A stretch of 64,000 bases of DNA from Rheinheimera sp. (lineage in GTDB: Bacteria > Pseudomonadota > Gammaproteobacteria > Enterobacterales > Alteromonadaceae), in the NCBI GenBank assembly GCA_003482455.1, contig DMYW01000002.1, forward strand, positions 62,001 through 126,000, in the 5' to 3' direction. Below are positions 8,734 to 15,419 of the stretch, piece after piece (the stretch's first letter is position 1; each line of letters starts with the position of its first letter). The notes below the pieces were generated by a model, which saw nothing but the letters and a program-made list of their open reading frames with translations, was not told the origin of the DNA and did no database searches. Made by a program: the position numbers and the translations under genes.

Positions 8734-8751
8734 TGTGAGACATATCTCACA
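8734..8751. promoter_or_regulatory. GacA/UvrY-type 18-bp palindrome
   Basis: TGTGAG-ACATAT-CTCACA is a perfect 6-6-6 inverted repeat. The known activator boxes of Csr/Rsm RNA genes have the form TGTAAG-N6-CTTACA or TGTGAGAGATCTCTTACA. The site lies about 175 bases upstream of the predicted RNA start, a distance compatible with UvrY/GacA upstream activation. An N8 spacing between TGTGA and TCACA makes a CRP site less likely (CRP needs N6). Confidence 0.65.
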
Positions 8752-8810
8752 AAACCTAACCGTTTAACGTAGAAAAACCTCCATTGGTCGGCAAAAATCG
8801 AATTTTTGGC

Positions 8811-8844
8811 AAAAAAAACCGGAGCAGCTGCTCCGGCATTTTTT
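8811..8844 (-). terminator. Terminator of the cytochrome c4 gene
   Basis: The perfect palindrome CCGGAGCAGCTGCTCCGG (8819-8836) has eight T on the minus strand after it and seven T on the plus side. Confidence 0.88.
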
Positions 8845-8860
8845 TAAAATCTACGGCAGA

Positions 8861-9505
8861 TTAATGCAGACCGCCAACATACTTAGACAGGATCTCGATA
8901 TCTTGATCTGTCAGTTTCTTCGCGATATCACGCATCATGCCATTTGGATCGTTCGCACGCTCACCAGCCCGGAATGCCAACAGCTGAGCTTTGATATACG
9001 CAGCATGCTGATTCGAAATGGTTGGGAACTTCGCTAAGCTGTGACCTACACCACGCGGACCGTGACACGCTTGACACGCAGCGATACCACGTTGCAGATC
9101 ACCACCACGGAATAATTTTTCGCCTGCAACAACAGCATCATCTGGCGTGGTGCCTGCTGTGACCTTCTGGCTGGCGAAATATGCAGCTAAATCTTGCATA
9201 TCTTCTTCGGTCAGCGCAGCAACCATACCGGCCATAATGGCGTTATTACGGCCTTCTTTGCCGCCTGATGCAGCACCTGCTTTAAAATCTTTTAATTGTT
9301 TGTAGATGTAGCTAGCGTGTTGGCCAGCAATTTTTGGGTAGGCATCTGTCAAACTATTACCATCTGGTCCGTGGCAAGCCGCGCATGTCGCTGACTTCGC
9401 TTTACCTGCTTCGGCATTGCCAACATAGGCTTTTGACGCCTCAGTTGCCATTGCTTGACCGAACAACCCCAATAAAAGCATGACTGGAAGTGCAATTTTT
9501 TTCAT
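8861..9505 (-). CDS. Diheme cytochrome c4
   Basis: This periplasmic electron carrier has two covalent hemes and usually delivers electrons to cbb3- or aa3-type terminal oxidases. The 214-residue precursor has a signal peptide (MKKIALPVMLLLGLFGQAMA). It has two homologous halves, each with a CxxCH site: C41-A-A-C44-H45 and C144-Q-A-C147-H148. Candidate axial methionines occur in NAIMAGMV and PNGMMRDI. It is transcribed divergently from engB and ends at a strong terminator. In E. coli no cytochrome gene lies at this place between engB and csrC; cytochrome c4 next to engB is common in pseudomonads and relatives. Confidence 0.93.
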   Translation of the reverse strand: MKKIALPVMLLLGLFGQAMATEASKAYVGNAEAGKAKSATCAACHGPDGNSLTDAYPKIAGQHASYIYKQLKDFKAGAASGGKEGRNNAIMAGMVAALTEEDMQDLAAYFASQKVTAGTTPDDAVVAGEKLFRGGDLQRGIAACQACHGPRGVGHSLAKFPTISNQHAAYIKAQLLAFRAGERANDPNGMMRDIAKKLTDQDIEILSKYVGGLH

Positions 9506-9673
9506 GTTTCTTGTCTCTGTTCCGCTTGGACCTACCCGAAAAGTAGCAGGCTCAATCTAATAACCCTAGTTTTTATGCCTATTTTACACGAATCCTGCAC
9601 AGAAAAAATCCCAAACCTTCTGCTGATCCCTGATGTAGGGTAAAATAAATCGAAATTTATTCTGGAGAGCGAC

Positions 9674-10306
9674 GTGTACAAAGCAAAATTCAATTATCAG
9701 CAAACTCGGTTTCTGACCAGCGCCCCCGACATTCGGGCACTTCCCGCTGATACAGGTATCGAAATCGCGTTCGCCGGCCGCTCCAATGCGGGCAAATCCA
9801 GCGCCTTAAACACACTGACTCGTCAAAACAATTTAGCACGTACCAGTAAAACGCCTGGTCGAACTCAATTAATTAATACTTTTTCTTTAGGTGAAGACAA
9901 ACGTTTGATCGATTTGCCAGGCTATGGCTTTGCAAAAGTACCACTGGAAGTAAAAGAAAAGTGGCAGAAATCACTGGGTGAATATTTGCAAAAACGCGAC
10001 AGCTTAAAAGGCATCGTCGTATTAATGGATATTCGGCATCCGCTAAAAGACTTAGACCAAGATCTGGTATTCTGGGCCGTACAAAGCCAATTGCCCGTAC
10101 TCATTCTGCTGACCAAAGCCGATAAACTTGGCCCTGGTGCACGGAAAAAAACCTTGCTTGAAGTGCAAGAAGCCTCACTGGCCTTTATGGGCGATGTAAC
10201 AGTCCAAACATTCAGTTCACTGAATCGGTTGGGCTTACCAGAACTTGAGATGGCGCTTGACCGTTGGTTTAGTGGCGAGTCCATCCAAGACCCGATCCCA
10301 GAATAA
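9674..10306 (+). CDS. engB: Ribosome-assembly GTPase EngB (YihA/YsxC)
   Basis: EngB is an essential TRAFAC-class GTPase required for 50S subunit assembly. It starts at a GTG (9674) behind GGAGAG and has 210 residues, the usual length. G1 is GRSNAGKSS (35-43). The G2 Thr lies in TSKTPGRTQ, G3 is DLPGYGFAK (80-88), G4 is TKADK, and the G5-like SSLNRLGL is present. The order polA-spf-engB with engB reversed is conserved with E. coli. Confidence 0.95.
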   Translation: MYKAKFNYQQTRFLTSAPDIRALPADTGIEIAFAGRSNAGKSSALNTLTRQNNLARTSKTPGRTQLINTFSLGEDKRLIDLPGYGFAKVPLEVKEKWQKSLGEYLQKRDSLKGIVVLMDIRHPLKDLDQDLVFWAVQSQLPVLILLTKADKLGPGARKKTLLEVQEASLAFMGDVTVQTFSSLNRLGLPELEMALDRWFSGESIQDPIPE

Positions 10307-10621
10307 GTCTAAATCGCTAATAGCTACCCGTCGCAATCTATCTTGCGCTGAATATCCAATGCAATTCAGCGCAATTTCCCCTTCGCAGCTTTTCCCCTGA
10401 GTTTGACGCTCAATCATCAACCTAAATACACCATTGCTGCTTGTGGCCAATTCAGCTGCGCCTTAGCCAATAAAGGCAATTACGACAATCGATCGATTGC
10501 TGCTCTACGATGGCAGCACCGAGCTACCTTCTGTCATAGCAAATGTAGTTTTATTTCAGGAATGACAAGAGCGTTGCTTCGTCTGAGTACAAATCTTACC
10601 GGAGTTTAATTTGGTAGGCAT

Positions 10622-10721
10622 AAAAAAGAAAAAACCGGCCGCGTTAACACGGGGCCGGCATAGCAAACGGGGAGAAGCTATTCAATAAATTTCAAATCAA
10701 CAGGGTGTCTCATAAGAAGAC
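10622..10721 (-). ncRNA. Candidate small RNA downstream of Spot 42
   Basis: A perfect -10 TATAAT (10733-10728) lies 16 bases after TTTAAA (10755-10750) and is followed by a GC-rich discriminator (GGCGC), as in strong stable-RNA promoters. About 100 bases later comes a strong GC-rich hairpin (10635-10659) followed by TTTTTTCTTTTTT. The transcript contains a 5-bp stem near its 5' end (TGTCT / AGACA) and an unstructured AU-rich middle. An 11-codon ATG frame (10713-10678) begins about 8 bases from the predicted start without a ribosome site, so I treat it as noncoding. I do not recognise the RNA. Confidence 0.55.
10635..10660 (-). terminator. Terminator of the candidate small RNA
   Basis: The minus strand reads GCCGGCC...GGCCGGT with an inner CCGTG-TTAA-CGCGG stem, followed by a long T-rich run. 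Confidence 0.8.
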
Positions 10722-10727
10722 AGCGCC

Positions 10728-10755
10728 ATTATACAGCATTTTTACTGTGTTTAAA
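10728..10755 (-). promoter_or_regulatory. Strong sigma-70-like promoter without a gene
   Basis: TTTAAA, a 16-base spacer and TATAAT with a GGCGC discriminator. It drives the candidate small RNA at 10622-10721. Confidence 0.6.
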
Positions 10756-10805
10756 GTATTTACTCTAAAAAATCTAAGAAAATTTCAGCCGTTAAAATTT
10801 GGGCA

Positions 10806-10922
10806 AAAAAAAACGCCCCACTGCAAGCAGTGGGGCGGCTAAATAAGCCTACTTTCCAAGTAGAATCAATGATTTCTCATCGAAACTACCGAAAGATAGA
10901 ACATCTTACCTCTGTACCCTAC
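10806..10922 (-). ncRNA. spf: Spot 42 RNA
   Basis: The minus-strand start GTAGGGTACAGAGGTAAGAT and the following GTTCTATCTTTC match the conserved 5' region of E. coli Spot 42. The transcript ends in the expected GCCCCACTGC / GCAGTGGGGC terminator plus T-run, giving about 117 bases against 109 in E. coli. Spot 42 is an Hfq-dependent sRNA that represses genes for secondary carbon sources when cAMP is low. Its position directly downstream of polA is conserved. The promoter is TTGCTT-N16-TAAAAT. I could not identify a convincing CRP site, although CRP represses spf in E. coli. Confidence 0.95.
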
Positions 10923-10929
10923 GCCTTTG

Positions 10930-10957
10930 ATTTTACGCACGACGGATTAAAAAGCAA
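10930..10957 (-). promoter_or_regulatory. Promoter of spf
   Basis: -35 TTGCTT, a 16-base spacer and -10 TAAAAT end seven bases before the conserved Spot 42 5' end at 10922. Confidence 0.75.
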
Positions 10958-11188
10958 GCACATTTTGTAAATAAACTACATTTTTACGTCATTTATTTCC
11001 TTTAACCGCAAATTTCGTAATTTACCAACCAAATTTTCACATGACTTGGGATTTTTTAGTCTAACGATGGGGATTGCTTGGACAGGAGGTATAAAGAGCA
11101 GCTATTGCAGTGCAGTAATCCAAACGTTTGCCAACGAGTGCTCTTGGCTAGCTCCGCTGATTCAAAAATGGGACTTTGCCGCAACTAA

Positions 11189-11220
11189 TAAAAAAAGACC
11201 CGCTACAAGAGCGGGTCAAT
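11189..11220 (-). terminator. Terminator of polA
   Basis: GACCCGCT (11197-11204) and AGCGGGTC (11210-11217) flank a 5-base loop, followed by seven T on the minus strand. Confidence 0.88.
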
Positions 11221-11364
11221 AAACTTTCTACCAGGAACGGGATATGTTCACATGCATTCAGACGATGGTTTCGCGTGGAAGTTCAAAACTTTTCAAAGTT
11301 TGTTTTGCCACAACCCGCTGGATTGCCAGACAAGCTCAACCAGCATGTCCTCGATAGCGCATCC

Positions 11365-14175
11365 TTAATGCGCTTGATCCCAGTTTTGCCCACTGCCCGC
11401 TTCTGCTACTAATGGCACACGCAACTCCGCGGCAGCTTGCATCAGCTGAACAATCTGCGCCTGGTATTCCTCAAGCAGCTCTGTTTTAACCTCAAACACC
11501 AATTCATCGTGGACCTGCATCAGCATACGCACCGCTCCTGCTGGTTGCTGTTGTACCCACGCATCCACCAGAATCATCGCTCGCTTGATGATATCCGCTG
11601 CAGTTCCTTGCATCGGCGCGTTGATCGCCGCGCGTTCTGCGCCTTTTTTGCGCGCCACGTTTTTGCTATGGATCTCAGGGAGATACAAACGGCGACCGAA
11701 AATGGTTTCGACATACCCTTGCTCATTTGCTTGCAAGCGCGTGTCTTCCATGTAACGCAACACGCCTGGAAAACGGGCAAAATAGGTATCGACATACTGC
11801 TGCGCTTCACTGCGGCTAATGTCCAGCTGTTGCGCCAACCCAAAGGCCGACATGCCGTAAATCAAGCCAAAGTTCACCGCTTTAGCGCGCCGACGCTGCT
11901 CTGACGTGACCTCATCCAAGGCCACACCAAAGACCTCTGCCGCCGTTGCACGATGCACATCGCGGCCTTGAGCAAAAGCATCAACTAACGCCTGATCGCC
12001 AGATAAATGCGCCATAATGCGCAATTCAATTTGTGAATAGTCCACCGCCAACATGGTATAACCGGGCGCGGCCACAAATGCTTGACGAATTCGACGCCCC
12101 TCTTCGGTGCGGATCGGGATATTCTGCAAGTTCGGCTCGGTCGAACTTAAACGGCCCGTTGCCGCAACGGCTTGATGATACGAGGTATGCACGCGCCCTG
12201 TCGTGCTATCAACACTTTGCGGTAGCTTGTCTGTATAGGTGGATTTCAATTTGCTTAAGCTGCGATGCTCAATGATGACTTTTGGCAGCGGGTATTTTTC
12301 AGCCAGCTCAACCAGCACCTCTTCGGCAGTAGAAGGCACACCGGTCGGCGTTTTCTTAAGCACAGGCAAACCTTGTTCTTCAAACAAGATCTCTTGCAGT
12401 TGTTTGGGTGATGACAAATTAAACGGTTTGCCAGCAAGCTCATGCGCTTGCACTTCCAACTCGCCAATCCGGCTGGCTAAATAACGGCTTTGCTCGGCAA
12501 GCTTGGCCGCGTCAATCAACACGCCGGTGCGCTCCATTCGAGACAATACAGGCACCAGTGGTAACTCGATGTCTTGAAACACGGATACTAGGCGAGATTC
12601 GCGTTGTAACTTGTCCCAAATCGCATGATGCAAACGCAAAGTCACATCCGCATCTTCTGCGGCGTACTCAGCGGCTTTTTCCAATTCAATTTGATTAAAG
12701 GTCAGCTGCTTAGCACCTTTACCGGCGATATCTTCAAAATGAATGGTTTGATGCTGCAGGTACAATTCAGACAGGCTGTCCATGTCATGACGAGTCGCTA
12801 CGCTATTGAGCACATAACTTTCGAGCATGGTGTCAAAGCGCACACCACGCAGCTGCACGCCATGCTGCGCCAAAATACTCATATCGAATTTTAAGTTCTG
12901 GCCGACTTTGGCTTTGCTCTCATCTTCCAAATATGGCTTAAGTTGCGCTAGCACATACTCACGCGATAACTGCTCTGGCGCGCCTAAATAATCGTGCGCG
13001 ACCGGCACATACCAAGCGCGGCCTGGAGCCGTTGCAAACGACAATCCAACCAGCCCGGCTTGCATGTAATCCAGCCCGGTTGTTTCGGTATCGACAGCGA
13101 CTAATTCAGCTTGCTGCAGTTCAATGAGCAGTTCCTGCAGTTGCGTTGCAGTGAGCACTGTTTGATAGGCGCTGCGATCAATGCTGACAGCGGCGTCCGC
13201 AGTCGCTTCGGCACTTGTGACGTCTGGCGATAGCTCTGGCGAAGCCGCGCTATCTGTGGTGATTCGCTCACTCGCATTCGCCTGCACTTTTAGCTGGTTT
13301 TGTGCTTCCGACAACCAACGCTTGAACTCCCAGCGTTCAAACAAGGCGGCCAACGCCTGCCAATCGGCTGGTTGAATATGCACATCGCGATACGACAGCG
13401 GTAGGTCACAATCGAGTTTGATAGTGGCTAACTCATAAGACAGTCGCAACTGCGCTTCGAATTCGCGCATTTTGTCAGCGACGGTTTTTGAGCCGCGAAA
13501 GCCCAAGCCGGCGATGTCATCCAGCCGCTGATATAAGGTGTCAATTGACCCAATGCCTTGCAGCAGGGCTTGCGCGGTTTTTTCACCCACGCCAGGTAGG
13601 CCTGGGATGTTGTCGGCTTTGTCGCCCATCAAAGCTAAAAAGTCGATGATGAGCTCCGGCCCTACGCCAAACTTTTCGCAAACGCCGGCGGGGTCTAAAA
13701 TGGTGTCCGTCATGGTGTTGATCAGCGTGACGTGGCTATTGACCAACTGCGCCATGTCTTTGTCGCCGGTAGAAATCAGCACATGACGGCCTTCTTTACT
13801 AGCCTGTGCTGCGAGTGTACCAATGACGTCATCGGCTTCAACGCCGGAAATACATAACAGTGGCAACCCCATGGCTTGAATGATTTGATGCACAGGTTCA
13901 ATTTGGCTGCGCAAATCATCCGGCATCGGCGGACGGTGCGCCTTGTAGTCGGCGTACATTTCATTGCGGAACGTCGGGCCTTTGGCATCAAACACCACCA
14001 CCATTTGCGATGGATTAAATTGCTTGAGCAGACTTTTCAGCATGTTGACCACACCGTAGATAGCCCCCGTCGCTTCGCCACGTGACGTGGTGGTGTGTGG
14101 TGGCGAATGATAAGCGCGGAATAAATATGAGGATCCATCAACCAAGATCAGGGGATCCGCAGGGATCTGAGGCAT
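11365..14175 (-). CDS. polA: DNA polymerase I
   Basis: PolA carries out gap filling, Okazaki primer removal and repair synthesis. The start at 14175 (MPQIPADPLILVDGSSYLFRAYHS) has GGAGA upstream and matches the family N-terminus, giving 936 residues against 928 in E. coli. The longest frame adds 23 unrelated residues. The 5'-3' exonuclease spans about 1-290 (VVFDAKGPTFRNEMY, SGVEADDVIGT). The 3'-5' exonuclease spans about 340-520 with DTETTGLD, so proofreading residues are present. The polymerase domain is C-terminal, with DYSQIELRIMAHLSGD (motif A), RRAKAVNFGLIYGMS (motif B) and QVHDELVFEV (motif C). It is followed by a terminator and Spot 42. Confidence 0.97.
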   Translation of the reverse strand: MPQIPADPLILVDGSSYLFRAYHSPPHTTTSRGEATGAIYGVVNMLKSLLKQFNPSQMVVVFDAKGPTFRNEMYADYKAHRPPMPDDLRSQIEPVHQIIQAMGLPLLCISGVEADDVIGTLAAQASKEGRHVLISTGDKDMAQLVNSHVTLINTMTDTILDPAGVCEKFGVGPELIIDFLALMGDKADNIPGLPGVGEKTAQALLQGIGSIDTLYQRLDDIAGLGFRGSKTVADKMREFEAQLRLSYELATIKLDCDLPLSYRDVHIQPADWQALAALFERWEFKRWLSEAQNQLKVQANASERITTDSAASPELSPDVTSAEATADAAVSIDRSAYQTVLTATQLQELLIELQQAELVAVDTETTGLDYMQAGLVGLSFATAPGRAWYVPVAHDYLGAPEQLSREYVLAQLKPYLEDESKAKVGQNLKFDMSILAQHGVQLRGVRFDTMLESYVLNSVATRHDMDSLSELYLQHQTIHFEDIAGKGAKQLTFNQIELEKAAEYAAEDADVTLRLHHAIWDKLQRESRLVSVFQDIELPLVPVLSRMERTGVLIDAAKLAEQSRYLASRIGELEVQAHELAGKPFNLSSPKQLQEILFEEQGLPVLKKTPTGVPSTAEEVLVELAEKYPLPKVIIEHRSLSKLKSTYTDKLPQSVDSTTGRVHTSYHQAVAATGRLSSTEPNLQNIPIRTEEGRRIRQAFVAAPGYTMLAVDYSQIELRIMAHLSGDQALVDAFAQGRDVHRATAAEVFGVALDEVTSEQRRRAKAVNFGLIYGMSAFGLAQQLDISRSEAQQYVDTYFARFPGVLRYMEDTRLQANEQGYVETIFGRRLYLPEIHSKNVARKKGAERAAINAPMQGTAADIIKRAMILVDAWVQQQPAGAVRMLMQVHDELVFEVKTELLEEYQAQIVQLMQAAAELRVPLVAEAGSGQNWDQAH

Positions 14176-14761
14176 AACAAAGTCTCCAGCATTTTTAAGC
14201 AGCATGCCATAAGCGCCACCATGAAAACAGTACTGTTGGCGCAAAGGAACTGTGGATAACGTGTGAATAATCCTGTGAGCAGATCACAGACGTGATCATA
14301 CCTGTCTTGCTTTTGCAAAACATAACGGTGATGTAAGTGACTGATTTTTTGATAAAAACGAGGGGAAAACAACCAAGCCCTAGTTATTATTTTTATTCCT
14401 TTGCGTTGTGGAAAACAGATTTCCAGCGCGAGTCCGTTGCAGCGAGACCAAGCAAACAAACCATTCGCCAAAGGCATGCAACGGGCAGTTAGACTACCAC
14501 AATCGAACGCAGTGAAAAGGGAAAAAATTAAAAAAAATTTGCTTGACCGATTAGTTTTCAAACTAATTATTCGATAAAGGATCGTCGCGCGATCCTCGAT
14601 GATCGAGATTGGATCAGGAAATCGATGAGATTTCGTTGAATTTCCACCAAAATCTGACTGTTGAATGCGGCGAATCCCAGCAACACTCTTTCACTCTTTC
14701 GTCAGCGAGCGCTATAATGCCCTGAAAATTGTGCGGCATTTATTATCTGGGATCCCCATCG
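14176..14761. other. Intergenic region between polA and the cytochrome c5 gene
   Basis: These 586 bases contain divergent promoters. Visible structure is the operator-like palindrome ATTAGTTTTCAAACTAAT at 14550-14567, which partly overlaps a TTGACC element at 14543-14548. A GGATCG-TCGCG-CGATCC hairpin follows near 14580-14596. No convincing gene was seen. Confidence 0.5.
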
Positions 14762-15166
14762 ATGAAAAAATTAACTGTAATGTTGGCAGCGCTCAGCTTC
14801 ACTGTGCTGGCGCAAACTCCTGCGGACGACAAAGATCAAGCGCTCGAAAATTTAAAAGCACGGATTGCACCAGTTGGCTCAGTTTATTTAGCTGGTGCTG
14901 CCACAGAAGCAGCAAAACCAACGGGCCCACGCACTGGAGACCAAGTTTACAATACAACTTGTATTGCATGTCATGGTTCAGGGGCTTTGGGTGCACCGAA
15001 AAAAGGCAACGCGGAAGAATGGAAACCTCGGTTAGCTCAGGGTCTGGAAGTGCTGCACAAGCATGCTATCGACGGGATCCGTGCAATGCCACCACGCGGC
15101 ACCTGTGCTGACTGTTCAGATGACGAAATTCTGGCAGCGATCAAATTCATGACTGAAGGCGTCTAA
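14762..15166 (+). CDS. Cytochrome c5-family monoheme cytochrome
   Basis: The start at 14762 (MKKLTVMLAALSFTVLAQT) gives a clean signal peptide and 134 residues. The upstream in-frame extension is not peptide-like. One heme site is present, C67-I-A-C70-H71, preceded by the TGDQVYNTT helix. M110 in IRAMPPRG is the likely sixth ligand. A C115-A-D-C118 pair after it is the disulfide typical of cytochrome c5. It is a periplasmic electron carrier whose partners are not evident here. It is a single gene ending at a strong terminator. Confidence 0.92.
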   Translation: MKKLTVMLAALSFTVLAQTPADDKDQALENLKARIAPVGSVYLAGAATEAAKPTGPRTGDQVYNTTCIACHGSGALGAPKKGNAEEWKPRLAQGLEVLHKHAIDGIRAMPPRGTCADCSDDEILAAIKFMTEGV

Positions 15167-15187
15167 GCCACAGCCTGAAATACCAAG

Positions 15188-15214
15188 AAAGCCGCTGCAA
15201 TAGCGGCTTTTTTT
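15188..15214 (+). terminator. Terminator of the cytochrome c5 gene
   Basis: AAAGCCGCT-GCAAT-AGCGGCTTT followed by a T-run. Confidence 0.88.
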
Positions 15215-15419
15215 ATGTCCGTTGACGATTCGAGCCGCATTAATAGACGGCAGAAATTATTAATGTTCGATATACATCTTCAAGCGATTAAAATATAACC
15301 AAATCGTCTTTATTATGACCTGCTGATGTGCATAATAGAAGTTATGTCAGCTGCTCCGGCCAGCTGTCATCAAGTCAACAGAACACATAACAATAACTAA
15401 AAGTAGAATAATCAGACTC

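Noticed and set aside
8734..8751. CRP site
   Set aside because: TGTGA and TCACA are eight bases apart, not six. The 6-6-6 symmetry fits a GacA/UvrY box better.
10678..10713. 11-codon frame (MRHPVDLKFIE) inside the candidate small RNA
   Set aside because: It begins about eight bases from the predicted transcript start and has no ribosome site.
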